The notes beneath the pieces were generated by a model. It did not search any database. It saw nothing but the letters and a program-made list of their open reading frames with translations, and was not told the DNA's origin. The position numbers were made by a program, and so were the translations under genes. Shown one piece after another: positions 1 to 9,238 of a stretch of DNA of 64,000 nucleotides. Each line of letters starts with the position of its first letter. The stretch's first letter is position 1. This DNA is from Halomonas faecis (GTDB lineage: Bacteria > Pseudomonadota > Gammaproteobacteria > Pseudomonadales > Halomonadaceae), in the NCBI RefSeq assembly GCF_010993975.1, contig NZ_JAACZO010000011.1:1-64000 (forward strand). Direction: 5' to 3'.

Positions 1-115
1 CGGGCGGGATCCGGTCATCGGACTCCAGCTGGAGCCGCAGCGTCTGAGGATCCAGGAATTCGTGGTGGGCGACAGTGAAGCCTTTCCAGAACAGGCATAG
101 CGGGGTAGCATCCAT
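1..115 (-). pseudogene. Possible 5' end of a transposase gene, cut by the window edge
   Basis: On the minus strand an ATG at 115 opens a 38-codon frame that runs off the left edge. It begins MDATPLCLFWKGFTV and continues with a region ending in DDRIPP. This resembles the N terminus of ISL3-type transposases, which leads into a Cys-rich zinc ribbon that would lie outside the window. The resemblance is from memory and is weak. The plus strand also has an open frame ending with a stop at 98-100 that could be the tail of another gene. Both readings have high third-position GC, so neither is excluded. I cannot tell whether the element is complete, so calling it a pseudogene is only a placeholder for a partial gene. 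Confidence 0.3.
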
Positions 116-289
116 GGCAACGGCGGTGTCCGTAGGCTGACGTTTTGGCGAATATCAGCTTACTCGGATTTACCGCCGTTTCTCTATCCTGACCTCGCTC
201 AGCGCCCTGCTCATTTCACGCCAGTCTGCGAAGAACCAAAAAAAAGTGTTAGATAAAAACGACGCGCGATATCACGTGCAGGGAACCTT
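116..289 (+). promoter_or_regulatory. Leader region upstream of flhDC
   Basis: This 174-base gap precedes the flagellar master operon. It is more AT-rich near its end, with an A8 run around 239-246. An AGGGAA Shine-Dalgarno sequence stands just before the flhD ATG. I see no convincing -35/-10 pair, and no FliA-type box, as expected for a class-1 promoter that is regulated by other factors. If the left-edge frame is an insertion sequence, its terminus should lie in the first part of this gap, but I could not recognise an inverted repeat. Confidence 0.35.
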
Positions 290-622
290 ATGCAAACCAC
301 CGATCACCTGGATGAGATACAGGATCTCAACCTTGCCTATCTGTTGCTCGCCCAGCGTTTGCTGACCGAGGACCGTTCGGCGGCCATGTTTCGTCTCAAG
401 ATCGATGACGACATGGCCGATCTGATCGCCTCGTTGAACGCTTCGCAACTCACCACGCTGTCCCGTACCAACCAGCTGCTCTGCCATTTCGGTCATGAGG
501 CTGCTGAACGCCTGCGCCAGGTGGTGGACAACCCTCGAGACAATGGCCTGTCGCGGTTCCATGCTGCGCTGCTGATGGCCGGTCAGGGGAATGCGTCGCC
601 GCTGGCGGGAGGTGAAGGATGA
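290..622 (+). CDS. flhD: Flagellar transcriptional activator subunit FlhD
   Basis: FlhD pairs with FlhC in the hetero-oligomeric master activator that turns on class-2 flagellar operons with sigma-70. The 110-residue product is close to the usual FlhD size (about 115). It opens with DEIQDLNLAYLLLAQRL, typical of the FlhD N-terminal helix, followed by the DRSAAMFRL and LSRTNQLLCHF segments of the family. The ATG at 290 has an AGGGAA ribosome site. Its stop overlaps the flhC start as ATGA, so the two subunits should be translationally coupled. The last roughly 15 residues are Gly/Ala-rich and look dispensable. The family call is firm. Confidence 0.95.
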   Translation: MQTTDHLDEIQDLNLAYLLLAQRLLTEDRSAAMFRLKIDDDMADLIASLNASQLTTLSRTNQLLCHFGHEAAERLRQVVDNPRDNGLSRFHAALLMAGQGNASPLAGGEG

Positions 623-1191
623 GTCAGAAGAGCCTCGTCACGGAAATGCAGCAGGTGCAGCTGGCCATCGAGTTGATCGAACTCGGTGCACGCCTGCAGG
701 TGCTGGAAACCGAGACCGATCTCAGTCGGGCGCGCTTGATACGGCTGTTCAAGGAGGTGCGCGGCATGTCGCCCCCCAAGGGCATGCTGCCGTTCTCCAC
801 CGATTGGTTCATCACCTGGCTGCCGAACGTGCATGCCTCGCTGTTCTACAACATTTATGAGCGGCTTCGCTCTGAGCAGGGCTGCGAGCGCATGCCGGCC
901 TTCGTGACGGCTTATCGCCTGTATGGTGAGCAGGTACGCATCGATGACGTGGAGCCGGTATTGGGGCTGACTCGGGCCTGGACCCTGGTGCGCTTCTTCG
1001 AGAGCGATCAACTGCAGTTGTCGTCATGCACGCAGTGCGCCGGCCGTTACGTGGCCCACGCCCACTCGCCGGACCACGATTACGTCTGTGGCATCTGCAT
1101 GCCGCCGTCGCGTGCCGGTAAGACCCGCAAGCGCCGCGAACGGGAAGCTGCCCAGGCAGCGGTCGATTCGCTGACGGTAGCCTCCGGCTGA
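619..1191 (+). CDS. flhC: Flagellar transcriptional activator subunit FlhC
   Basis: FlhC is the DNA-contacting partner of FlhD. The 190-residue length matches enteric FlhC. Four cysteines, C137 and C140 (SSCTQC) and C157 and C160 (YVCGIC), fall at the same positions as the zinc-binding cysteines of E. coli FlhC. The C-terminal tail from about residue 163 is basic (KTRKRRERE), consistent with DNA contact. The start overlaps flhD by four bases. A GC-rich hairpin and a T-tract follow the stop, so flhDC probably forms its own transcript, separate from motAB. Confidence 0.95.
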   Translation: MSQKSLVTEMQQVQLAIELIELGARLQVLETETDLSRARLIRLFKEVRGMSPPKGMLPFSTDWFITWLPNVHASLFYNIYERLRSEQGCERMPAFVTAYRLYGEQVRIDDVEPVLGLTRAWTLVRFFESDQLQLSSCTQCAGRYVAHAHSPDHDYVCGICMPPSRAGKTRKRREREAAQAAVDSLTVASG

Positions 1192-1239
1192 GTCGCTGGC
1201 GGGAGCGAGAACCCCATCCCCATAGTCTCATTGACGATT

Positions 1240-1290
1240 CCGCCCCGGTAGGCTCTGCCGGGGCGGCGCTGGCTGAGCGACTATTTTTTT
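1240..1290 (+). terminator. Candidate rho-independent terminator after flhDC
   Basis: A perfect 9-bp stem CCGCCCCGG/CCGGGGCGG (1240-1248 with 1258-1266) is followed by a small CGCT/AGCG hairpin (1267-1279) and then seven Ts (1284-1290). The strong stem is about 17 bases from the T-tract, so the short hairpin would have to serve as the terminating one. Efficiency is therefore uncertain. Its place between flhC and the FliA-type promoter of motA fits a transcription-unit boundary. Confidence 0.55.
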
Positions 1291-1301
1291 GTGGCTGCGG
1301 C

Positions 1302-1328
1302 TCAAGTCGTGATGGCGGTGGCCGATAC
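1302..1328 (+). promoter_or_regulatory. FliA (sigma-28) promoter before motA
   Basis: TCAAGTCG (1302-1309), an 11-base spacer and GCCGATAC (1321-1328) fit the enteric FliA consensus TAAAGTTT-N11-GCCGATAA. The -10 matches at 7 of 8 positions and the -35 at 5 of 8. It lies about 45 bases upstream of the motA start, which would make the motAB-cheAW unit a late flagellar operon, as in enteric bacteria. Confidence 0.7.
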
Positions 1329-1372
1329 ATCCCTATGACATCAAGACGCATCCCTGACTAAGGATACCGGTT

Positions 1373-2245
1373 GTGCTGATTCTGATTGGCTACGTCGTCG
1401 TCATACTCTGCGTGTTCGGCGGCTATGTACTGGCCGGCGGCCATCTAGGGCCGCTTTACCAGCCCACTGAGCTGCTGATGATAGGCGGCGCCGGGGTGGG
1501 GGCATTCATCGCGGCCAACAACGGCAAGGCGCTCAAGGCGACGTTCAAGATCTTTCCCAAGCTGCGCCGCACCAAGAAGTACAACAAGGAAATGTACATG
1601 GAACTGCTGGCGGTGCAGTTCAAGCTGCTCAGCAAGGTTCGCCGCGAGGGGATGCTCGGCATCGAGCGCGACATCGACGACCCCCAGCAGAGTGCGCTGT
1701 TCCAGGAGCACCCCAAGGTGAGCAGCGATCCGATGTTGATGAACTTTCTGACCGACTATCTACGCCTGATGGTCAGCGGGGGCATGGACCCGATGGAAAT
1801 CGATGAGCTCATGCTGCACGAGATCGAGGCCTTCGAGCAGGAGGCGCACATTCCCGTCGACGCCATCGCCAAGGTGGGCGACGCCATGCCGGCGTTCGGT
1901 ATCGTGGCGGCGGTCATGGGGGTGGTGAAGGCGCTGAGCAGCGCCGATGCCGGCCCGGAGGAGATGGGCGTGATGATCGCCCACGCCCTGGTGGGTACCT
2001 TCCTCGGCATTCTGCTGGGCTACGGCTTCATCAACCCGGTAGCGACCAGTCTCGAGCGTCAGGCCAAGGAAGCGGAGAAGATGCTGCAGTGCATCCGCGT
2101 GACCCTGCTGGCGAGCCTGCATGGCTACGCGCCGCAGCTGGCGGTCGAGTTCGGCCGCAAGGCGCTGCACAGCACTGAGCGGCCTGGATTCAGCGAGCTC
2201 GAAGAGTACGTACGTAATGCCAAGGCGGGTGCCACGGTCGAATGA
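1373..2245 (+). CDS. motA: Flagellar motor stator protein MotA
   Basis: MotA is the ion-channel stator subunit in the inner membrane that pushes on FliG. The 290-residue product is near the E. coli length (295). It has the expected layout: two N-terminal membrane helices (about 1-21 and 30-50), a large charged cytoplasmic loop, then two C-terminal helices. The third of these carries AMPAFGIVAAVMGVVKAL and the fourth follows MIAHALVGTFLGILLGYGF. I chose GTG at 1373 (product begins MLILIGYVV), preceded by AAGGATA. The stop overlaps motB by four bases (ATGA). It is the first of two stator pairs in this window. Confidence 0.95.
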   Translation: MLILIGYVVVILCVFGGYVLAGGHLGPLYQPTELLMIGGAGVGAFIAANNGKALKATFKIFPKLRRTKKYNKEMYMELLAVQFKLLSKVRREGMLGIERDIDDPQQSALFQEHPKVSSDPMLMNFLTDYLRLMVSGGMDPMEIDELMLHEIEAFEQEAHIPVDAIAKVGDAMPAFGIVAAVMGVVKALSSADAGPEEMGVMIAHALVGTFLGILLGYGFINPVATSLERQAKEAEKMLQCIRVTLLASLHGYAPQLAVEFGRKALHSTERPGFSELEEYVRNAKAGATVE

Positions 2246-3201
2246 GCGAGAATTCAGGCAAGCGGCCCATCATCATTCGCCGCAAGAAGGTCGTTCACGC
2301 CCATCATGGCGGCAGCTGGAAGATCGCTCTGGCCGACTTTATGACGGCGCTGATGGCCCTGTTTCTGGTCATGTGGATACTCTCGGTGGCCACCCAGGAG
2401 CAGCGCGAAGGGGTGGCGGAGTACTTCAGCACGCCGTTGGTGAATGCCGTCACCGGTGGCGAGCGCTCCGGCAGTACTCAGGTGATTCCCGGCGGCGGAC
2501 CGGATCCGGCGCACAGCGATGGCGAACGGGCGCGCATCGATACTCAGGAGCGCACGCGCCCCAGCGAGGAGCAGCGACGCTTCTTCATGGATCTGCAGCG
2601 GCGCATCGAGACGGTGATCGAGCAGGATCCGGATCTGCGCCAGCTACGCGACCAGATGCGTTTCGATCTGACGCCGGAGGGATTGCGCATCCAACTGTTG
2701 GATACGGAGCAGCGGCCGATGTTCGATCTGGGCAGCGCTCGCGTGGAACCCTATATGCGAGATCTGTTGCGTGCCATGGCGCCGCTGATCAACGAACTGC
2801 CGAATCAACTCAGCATCAGCGGACACACCGACAGCCTCGCCTACCTGAGCGGGTATCGGGGCTACAGCAACTGGGAGCTCTCCACCGACCGTGCCAACGC
2901 CTCGCGCCGCGAGCTGGTGGAGGGCGGTCTGGAATCGGTCAAGCTGCTGCGCGTTTCCGGCTTCGCCGATCGCGTGCCGATGCCGGACACGGAGCCCTTC
3001 GATCCGATCAACCGGCGCATCGAGCTGCTGGTGCTGTTGCCCGAAGTGGCGGAGCGGATTCGCAATCCGGGCGTGTTGAACGGGCCCGGCATGCCGAGTC
3101 CGATGAGTCGTCGACAGGACGCGCCACTCGGCGGCGATGTGAACCTCGCGCCGGTACGACAATTCACGGAAAGCCTCAGCCGCTCGCTCGGTAGCGAGTG
3201 A
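2242..3201 (+). CDS. motB: Flagellar motor stator protein MotB
   Basis: MotB anchors the stator to peptidoglycan and carries the ion-accepting aspartate. The single membrane helix at about 28-50 contains ALADFMTALMALFLVMW, with Asp32 at the same number as the essential Asp of E. coli MotB. An OmpA-like peptidoglycan-binding domain follows (about 155-275), with SISGHTDSLAY and the NRRIELLVL segment. The tail after residue 280 is low-complexity. The ATG overlaps the motA stop. The ion cannot be decided from sequence alone; enteric MotAB uses protons. Confidence 0.95.
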   Translation: MSENSGKRPIIIRRKKVVHAHHGGSWKIALADFMTALMALFLVMWILSVATQEQREGVAEYFSTPLVNAVTGGERSGSTQVIPGGGPDPAHSDGERARIDTQERTRPSEEQRRFFMDLQRRIETVIEQDPDLRQLRDQMRFDLTPEGLRIQLLDTEQRPMFDLGSARVEPYMRDLLRAMAPLINELPNQLSISGHTDSLAYLSGYRGYSNWELSTDRANASRRELVEGGLESVKLLRVSGFADRVPMPDTEPFDPINRRIELLVLLPEVAERIRNPGVLNGPGMPSPMSRRQDAPLGGDVNLAPVRQFTESLSRSLGSE

Positions 3202-3240
3202 GTCGGCTTGGATATCAACTGAAACCAGGTGGAACTGCGC

Positions 3241-5427
3241 ATGGATATCACGGACTTCTATGAGACTTTCTTCGAGGAGGCCGAGGAGCTGTTGGCCGAC
3301 ATGGAGCGCCACCTTCTGGAGCTGGATGTAGACGATCCGGATTCGGAGCAGCTCAATGCCATCTTCCGTGCGGCGCACTCCATCAAGGGCGGAGCCGGCA
3401 CCTTCGGCTTCGATGTGCTGCAGAAAACCACCCATCTGTTCGAGAACCTGCTGGACCACGCACGCAACGGCGAGATGGCTCTGCGGCGGGACATCGTCGA
3501 TACCTTTCTGGAAACCAAGGACATGCTCAACGATCAGCTGGACGCCTACCGTAACGGCGACGAGCCCGATCAGGAGGCCTTTGAACGTATCTGCAAGACC
3601 CTGCAGCAGGTGGCCCTGGAGGAGATCGGCAAGGGGTTGGAGGCGGCCGGCGGCGACATGCCGCAGCCCGATGGCGGCGCCAAGAGCGAGCCACCCAGCC
3701 AGTCTGCTGAGCCCGAAGCCGACGCCGAGCCGAGCAGTGATTCAGCCGCCGGTGCGGGGGCCGCGAATGACGGGTGCCGGGTAGTTGCTCTGCTCGGAGT
3801 GGGCGAAAAGGATCGCGAACTTCTGGTTGAAGAGCTTGGCCAGCTCGGCGAGGTCGTCGAACATCACGGCGATGAAAAACGCTACGAAGTGGTGATGGAG
3901 TCCACGGTCAGCGATGACGACATCGAGGCCGTGATGTGCTTCATCATCGATGCCGATCAGCTCGAGATTCGTGCGCCGGTGGAGCGGGCCGATCAGGGCG
4001 AGCCGTCGGCCACGGCCGATGCCGCCAGCGACGAGGAAACGGCTGCGCAAGAGGCCAAGCCGTCTGCCGCGCCGGAGAAGGCCGCCGTGGCTTCCGACAA
4101 GCCGAAGTCGGCGGAGTCGAAGGGTAACGACAAGCCCAAACCCGCCGACAAGTCCAAGGCGCAGCCCAAGGCCAAGGCCGGCAGCGAGTCGACCTCGATT
4201 CGCGTTTCCGTCGACAAGGTGGACCAGATCATCAACCTGGTGGGCGAGCTGATCATCACCCAGTCGATGCTCGATCAGACCGTCAGCGAGCTGGAGGGCC
4301 CGGCCAACGGCAACCTGGTCAACGGCATGAGCCTGCTGCAGCGCAATGCGCGGGATCTGCAGGAGTCGGTGATGTCGATCCGCATGATTCCCATGGATTT
4401 CGTGTTCAGTCGCTTTCCACGGGTGGTTCGCGAGACCGCCGGCAAACTCGGCAAGGAGATCGAGCTGGTCACCGAGGGGGCGGCCACCGAGCTCGACAAG
4501 AGCCTGACCGAACGCATCATCGATCCGCTCACCCACCTCGTTCGCAACAGTCTCGATCACGGCATCGAGCCACCCGATGCGCGCGAGGCCGCCGGCAAGC
4601 CGCGTACCGGCAAGCTGACACTGTCGGCCAAGCACCAGGGCGGCAACATCATCATCGAGGTCATCGACGACGGTGCCGGCCTCAACCGCGAGAAGCTGCT
4701 CGACAAGGCTCGCGAGAGCGGCCTCAACGTCTCCGATACCATGAGCGACGATGACGTTTGGCAGCTGATCTTCGCCCCGGGCTTCTCCACCGCCAAGGAA
4801 GTCACCGACGTCTCCGGCCGCGGTGTCGGCATGGATGTGGTCAAGCGCAACATACAGGGCATGGGCGGCAGCGTGCAGATCACCTCGAAACCAGGTGAAG
4901 GCACCACCATTCGCATCGTGCTGCCGCTGACCCTGGCGATCCTCGATGGGATGTCGATCAAGGTCGGCAGCGAGATGTTCATCCTGCCGCTGTCGGCGGT
5001 GCTGGAGTCGTTGCAGCCGGCCAAGGAGGACATCTATGCCATGGCCGGTGACGACGTGGTGCTCAAGGTGCGCGACGAGTATCTGCCGGTAGTCGCGGTG
5101 CATGAAGCGCTCGATGTCGCCGACGCCCGCACCGAGTTGACCGAGACCATCGCGGTGATCGTGCAGGGCGAGGGGCGTCGCTATGCGCTGCTGGTGGATG
5201 ACCTCGTGGGCCAGCAGCAGGTCGTCGTCAAGAATCTCGAAACCAACTATCGCAAGGTGCCGGGCGTCTCCGCCGCCACCATTCTGGGTGACGGCAGCGT
5301 GGCGCTGATACTCGATATCACCGGGTTGCACCGGCTCAGCCGTCAAAAGAAAGAAGCGCGTCGGCACAAGCCCGCCGATCGTTCGCTCGAATCCGTAACC
5401 GACAACGAGATGGAGACGTCATCATGA
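3241..5427 (+). CDS. cheA: Chemotaxis histidine kinase CheA
   Basis: CheA is the soluble kinase that phosphorylates CheY and CheB under receptor control. Domains in order: P1 Hpt (about 1-105) with the phosphorylated His46 in [12 protein letters not shown]; an acidic linker; P2 CheY/CheB-binding domain (about 178-250); a long Ala/Lys/Pro-rich linker; P3 dimerisation (about 320-390); P4 ATPase with N-box [20 protein letters not shown] and GRGVGMDVV; and P5 CheW-like regulatory domain to the end. I prefer ATG at 3241 over an in-frame GTG at 3229, because AGGTGG at 3225-3230 is then well spaced. That gives 728 residues. The stop overlaps the cheW start (ATGA). Confidence 0.95.
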   Translation: MDITDFYETFFEEAEELLADMERHLLELDVDDPDSEQLNAIFRAAHSIKGGAGTFGFDVLQKTTHLFENLLDHARNGEMALRRDIVDTFLETKDMLNDQLDAYRNGDEPDQEAFERICKTLQQVALEEIGKGLEAAGGDMPQPDGGAKSEPPSQSAEPEADAEPSSDSAAGAGAANDGCRVVALLGVGEKDRELLVEELGQLGEVVEHHGDEKRYEVVMESTVSDDDIEAVMCFIIDADQLEIRAPVERADQGEPSATADAASDEETAAQEAKPSAAPEKAAVASDKPKSAESKGNDKPKPADKSKAQPKAKAGSESTSIRVSVDKVDQIINLVGELIITQSMLDQTVSELEGPANGNLVNGMSLLQRNARDLQESVMSIRMIPMDFVFSRFPRVVRETAGKLGKEIELVTEGAATELDKSLTERIIDPLTHLVRNSLDHGIEPPDAREAAGKPRTGKLTLSAKHQGGNIIIEVIDDGAGLNREKLLDKARESGLNVSDTMSDDDVWQLIFAPGFSTAKEVTDVSGRGVGMDVVKRNIQGMGGSVQITSKPGEGTTIRIVLPLTLAILDGMSIKVGSEMFILPLSAVLESLQPAKEDIYAMAGDDVVLKVRDEYLPVVAVHEALDVADARTELTETIAVIVQGEGRRYALLVDDLVGQQQVVVKNLETNYRKVPGVSAATILGDGSVALILDITGLHRLSRQKKEARRHKPADRSLESVTDNEMETSS

Positions 5428-5918
5428 ACCAGACGACCGATGTAGCGCTGGCCGCGGCGGAAGCGCAGAACAGCGAGTTCCTGGTGTTCTCGCTGGGCGA
5501 CGAGGAATACGCCATCGACATCCTCAAGGTGCAGGAGATCCGCGGCTACGAGAACGTCACCCGCATCGCCAACACCCCGGAGTTCATCAAGGGGGTGACC
5601 AACCTGCGCGGCGTGATCGTGCCGATCGTCGATCTGCGCATCAAATTCAATCTCGAGAAGGTCGAGTACGGCGGTCAGACGGTGGTCATCGTGGTCAACG
5701 TCGAGGATCGCATCGTGGGTATCGTGGTTGATGGCGTCTCCGACGTGATGACCCTGTCGCCGGACCAGATCAAGCCGGCCCCCGAGTTCGGGGTCACCCT
5801 CTCTTCCGACTTCCTCAGCGGCCTGGGCAGTCTCGAGGACCGCATGCTGGTGATCGTCGACATCGACAAGCTGCTCACCAGCGACGAAATGGCTCTGGTG
5901 GAGAAGGTTGCCGAGTGA
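5424..5918 (+). CDS. cheW: Chemotaxis coupling protein CheW
   Basis: CheW bridges receptors and CheA in the signalling array. The 164-residue protein is one CheW domain: [26 protein letters not shown], then [16 protein letters not shown], the receptor-contact segment common to the family. It is translationally coupled to cheA and appears to end the motAB-cheAW unit. A new FliA-type promoter follows within 15-40 bases of its stop. Confidence 0.95.
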   Translation: MNQTTDVALAAAEAQNSEFLVFSLGDEEYAIDILKVQEIRGYENVTRIANTPEFIKGVTNLRGVIVPIVDLRIKFNLEKVEYGGQTVVIVVNVEDRIVGIVVDGVSDVMTLSPDQIKPAPEFGVTLSSDFLSGLGSLEDRMLVIVDIDKLLTSDEMALVEKVAE

Positions 5919-5931
5919 GACTTGGCCGGGG

Positions 5932-5958
5932 TCAATTTTGTGATGCCCCGGCCTCTAT
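5932..5958 (+). promoter_or_regulatory. Probable FliA promoter before first chemoreceptor
   Basis: TCAATTTT (5932-5939), an 11-base spacer and GCCTCTAT (5951-5958) match FliA consensus at 6 of 8 and 5 of 8 positions, about 50 bases upstream of the receptor start at 6011. The -10 is imperfect, so this is weaker than the motA site. Confidence 0.45.
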
Positions 5959-6010
5959 ACAATAACGTTGCATAACGCCAGTGAGCCGTTTGGGAACAGG
6001 GGGTTGAAAG

Positions 6011-7657
6011 TTGAAACTGACCACGATGCAGAAGCTGTGGGGATCGTTCGCCTTCATCTGGCTGGCAATGATCGTGCTGGTCGCCTGGGGGGCCTGGGAG
6101 AATCGCCAGATCATGGTCGAGGAGCGCCGGAGCGCGTTGAGCGACTATACCGACATGGCCATGAACGCCATCGACGGGTATGCCCAACGGGTGGAAGCCG
6201 GTGAGCTCGGCGAGGAGGAAGCCAAGAGCCAGGTGGCCGAGGTCATCAGCAGCATGACCTACGATGAAGGTCGTGGTTATATCTACGTCTTCAATGAAGA
6301 CTACGATCTGTGGGCCCACCCGCGCTTGCCGGTGGGCACCAATCTGGGCGACTTCCAGAACGATGAGGACCGCTTCCTGTTTCGCGAATTCGTCGAGTCG
6401 GTGCACGACGACGACGGCTTCGTCAGCTACTTGTGGGCTCACGCGGACGAAGACGACGAACTCGTCACCAAGACCTCATTTCACCAGTACCATGCCGATT
6501 GGGGCTGGGTCGTGGGGACCGGGGTTTATGTCAACGACATCAACGCCGCCTTCGTCTCCAAGCTGGCCTGGAGCCTGGTGCCTTTGTTGATCGTGGGGCT
6601 TCCGGTCACGCTGATGATCGGCAGCGTGTTCCGCGACATCTCTCGTCGGTTGGGCGGCGAGCCGCGCACTGCGGCCGAATTCGTCGGCCATATCGCCGAC
6701 GGCGACCTGACGCCGGAAGTGACGCTGCGCAAGGGTGACGACAGCAGCCTGCTCTACCACATCGACCGCATGCGCGGTTCGCTGGCGGGAACCATTGGCG
6801 AGATCAATCGCCGCGCTCACGAAGTCGACCAGGAGGTAGAAAGCATCGTCTCGGTGAACGATGAGCTGGCCACCCGCACCGAAGAGCAGGCCGCCTCCCT
6901 GGCCGAGACGGCGTCGAGCATGGAGCAGCTCACCCAGACGGTGAAGCAGAATGCCGACAATGCCGATCAGGCTCGTGACCTTGCCGGCAAGACCGAGCAG
7001 AGCGCCCAGCAAGGCAGCGAGGCGATGGAGAACGTCATCGAGGCGATGTCGAGCATCAACGACAGCGCCGTACAGATGACCAGCATCGTCGACACCATCG
7101 AGTCCATTGCTTTCCAGACCAATATTCTGGCGCTCAACGCTTCGGTCGAAGCGGCACGCGCCGGTGAGCACGGGCGTGGCTTCGCGGTGGTGGCCGAGGA
7201 GGTTCGCAAGCTCGCGAGCCGCAGCGCCGAGGCCGCCCAGGAGATCAAGACGTTGATCGAGAAGTCGGACAGCCAGGTCAGCAACGGCAGCCAGCTGGTG
7301 CGCGAGACGGGCGAAGTCATTCACGGCATGGTGCGCGACATCACCCAGCTCAGCACGCTGGTGGCCGAGATATCTTCGGCTTCAGTGGAGCAGAGCAGTG
7401 GCATCGAGCAGGTCAATCAGGCCGTCACTCAGATGGATCAGATGACCCAGCAGAACTCGGGCCTGGTGCAGAGCAGCAACAATGCCGCGCAACGCCTCAG
7501 CGAGCAGAGCCGGCGTCTGACCCAGCAGGTGGCGCATTTTCGCGTCGACGGCATGACCCTGTCGACGGCCGACCCGAGGCCGCAATCCTTGCCTGCGCCT
7601 GCATACGGCCGCGACGAGGATGCCTGGGGAGAGCGTCGCGAACCGGCAGAGGCGTGA
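6011..7657 (+). CDS. Methyl-accepting chemotaxis protein with cache-type sensor
   Basis: This is a transmembrane chemoreceptor of 548 residues. TM1 is at about 9-28 and TM2 at about 183-206, flanking a periplasmic single-cache-like domain. That domain carries [17 protein letters not shown] and [12 protein letters not shown], typical of receptors for small organic acids. HAMP follows, then the signalling domain with the highly conserved hairpin [20 protein letters not shown]. The start is TTG at 6011 (product [10 protein letters not shown]), leaving a short cytoplasmic N terminus before TM1. The C terminus is REPAEA and lacks the xWxxF CheR/CheB-docking pentapeptide that the next three receptors have. 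The ligand is unknown. Confidence 0.9.
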   Translation: MKLTTMQKLWGSFAFIWLAMIVLVAWGAWENRQIMVEERRSALSDYTDMAMNAIDGYAQRVEAGELGEEEAKSQVAEVISSMTYDEGRGYIYVFNEDYDLWAHPRLPVGTNLGDFQNDEDRFLFREFVESVHDDDGFVSYLWAHADEDDELVTKTSFHQYHADWGWVVGTGVYVNDINAAFVSKLAWSLVPLLIVGLPVTLMIGSVFRDISRRLGGEPRTAAEFVGHIADGDLTPEVTLRKGDDSSLLYHIDRMRGSLAGTIGEINRRAHEVDQEVESIVSVNDELATRTEEQAASLAETASSMEQLTQTVKQNADNADQARDLAGKTEQSAQQGSEAMENVIEAMSSINDSAVQMTSIVDTIESIAFQTNILALNASVEAARAGEHGRGFAVVAEEVRKLASRSAEAAQEIKTLIEKSDSQVSNGSQLVRETGEVIHGMVRDITQLSTLVAEISSASVEQSSGIEQVNQAVTQMDQMTQQNSGLVQSSNNAAQRLSEQSRRLTQQVAHFRVDGMTLSTADPRPQSLPAPAYGRDEDAWGERREPAEA

Positions 7658-7669
7658 AGCATGACGGTG

Positions 7670-7691
7670 CCGGCCGCCTCAGCGCGGCCGG
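7670..7691 (+). other. GC-rich hairpin between receptor genes
   Basis: A perfect 8-bp stem CCGGCCGC/GCGGCCGG (7670-7677 with 7684-7691) with a 6-base loop lies in the gap after the first receptor gene. No T-tract follows, so it is not a classical terminator. It could stabilise the upstream mRNA or attenuate transcription into the next receptor. Confidence 0.4.
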
Positions 7692-7743
7692 TCGACGGAC
7701 CACAACCATCAGGCTGCGTGCCTGTCGATCATGAGGGAATGAC

Positions 7744-9099
7744 GTGAAGCTTCTCGACAACATGACCGTGCGGGTCAGCTGGAGTCTGGTGCTGGTGTTC
7801 TTCGCCGGCGTCATCGTGCTCCTCAGCGGCCTGGGGCTGTATGCCCTGCACATCGGCACCAATGCCGTCGCCGACATCGCGCCCGAGGCCGGCGAGAGCG
7901 GCCTGGCATTGTCGCAATCCTACGAGAGCCTGGCCGGTTGGATGCGCCTGGGCATCATCGTCATCCTGGCGGGTTCCGCCGCGGTGATGGCGATCGTGAT
8001 GTGGGGCATTACCGTCAACGTGCTCAAGCCGCTGGCGCGTCTGGTCGGGTACTTCGAGGGCCTGGCGCAGGGCGATCTCTCCCAGCCCGTGGAGCAGCGC
8101 GGCAACAACGAGATCGGGCGGTTGTTCAACTCCCTGAAGCACATGCAGGACGGCCTCTCGGCGACCGTGGGAACGGTCCGCCGCAGCGGCGAGGGGATCT
8201 ATCACGGTGCCCAGGACATCGCTCAGGGAAACAACGAGCTGTCGTCGCGTACCGAGCAGCAGGCGGCTTCACTGGCCGAGACCGCGTCGAGCATGGAGCA
8301 GCTCGCCTCCACGGTGGAGCACAACGCCGACAACGCCCGCCAGGCCAGCCAGCTTGCCGCCGAGGCCACGCGCACCGCTCAGCAAGGGGGCGAGGTGGTT
8401 GGCGATGTCGTCACCACCATGCACGAGATCAATGAAAGCTCGCACAAGATGTCGGACATCATCGAGGTGATCGACAACATCGCCTTCCAGACCAACATTC
8501 TGGCGCTGAATGCCTCGGTGGAGGCGGCGCGGGCCGGCGAGCATGGCCGTGGCTTCGCCGTGGTGGCTCAGGAAGTGCGCAACCTCGCCGGTCGCAGCGG
8601 CACCGCTGCGGGGGAGATTCGCGAGCTCATCGAGGCTTCTCTCAAACGTGTCGATGCCGGTACCCAGCGGGTCGACACCGCTGGCAAGACCATGACCGAG
8701 ATCGTGCAGGCCGTGCAGCGGGTCAGCGACATCATGGATGAGATCGCCTCCGCCTCGCAGGAGCAGAGCAACGGCATCGGCCAGGTCAACCAGGCCGTCA
8801 CCCAGATGGACGAGGTGACACAGCAGAACGCCGCTCTGGTGCAGCAGGCGGCCAGCGCTGCCACTCAGCTCGAGGCCGAGGCCGCGCGACTTCACGAGGC
8901 GGTGTTCAACTTCCGTCTGGCCGGTGAGGCGGCCGGCGAAAGACGTTCGCAGGGTCGTGCCAAGCCACCCGCCGACATCGATCCCAAGCCCACGGCCAAG
9001 GGCGCGAGCAGCGCCCCGGCATCTGGCAAAACAGCGGCATTGCCGGCGTCACGCAGTAACCCGGTGCAGGAAGACGAAGAAGAGTGGGCGTCGTTCTGA
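7744..9099 (+). CDS. Methyl-accepting chemotaxis protein with very short periplasmic loop
   Basis: This 451-residue chemoreceptor has TM1 at about 11-35 and TM2 at about 69-91. Only some 33 residues lie between them, too few for a four-helix bundle or cache ligand domain. HAMP (about 92-145) and a full MCP signalling domain follow, including [20 protein letters not shown] and the CheW/CheA-contact tip. The C-terminal tail ends EWASF, a CheR/CheB-docking pentapeptide (xWxxF). The start is GTG at 7744 after a TGAGGGAATGAC leader. It may sense membrane state or energy, or depend on partner receptors in mixed arrays; its stimulus cannot be told. Confidence 0.88.
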   Translation: MKLLDNMTVRVSWSLVLVFFAGVIVLLSGLGLYALHIGTNAVADIAPEAGESGLALSQSYESLAGWMRLGIIVILAGSAAVMAIVMWGITVNVLKPLARLVGYFEGLAQGDLSQPVEQRGNNEIGRLFNSLKHMQDGLSATVGTVRRSGEGIYHGAQDIAQGNNELSSRTEQQAASLAETASSMEQLASTVEHNADNARQASQLAAEATRTAQQGGEVVGDVVTTMHEINESSHKMSDIIEVIDNIAFQTNILALNASVEAARAGEHGRGFAVVAQEVRNLAGRSGTAAGEIRELIEASLKRVDAGTQRVDTAGKTMTEIVQAVQRVSDIMDEIASASQEQSNGIGQVNQAVTQMDEVTQQNAALVQQAASAATQLEAEAARLHEAVFNFRLAGEAAGERRSQGRAKPPADIDPKPTAKGASSAPASGKTAALPASRSNPVQEDEEEWASF

Positions 9100-9238
9100 C
9101 CTACCACCCGGCGGCGTCCTAGCGTGGCCGGTGCACGACTGACAACAACGAGAATGCGACTCCCCCTGACGTGATCGCGCGCATGATCACTGCCCTTGAT
9201 GCGGCAGGGAGTCTGGAGCAAGAAGAACAGGAGGGAAC

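Noticed and set aside
2121..3194. 357-codon plus-strand frame overlapping motB
   Set aside because: Arg/Ser/Ala-rich off-frame reading of motA-motB sequence with no domain.
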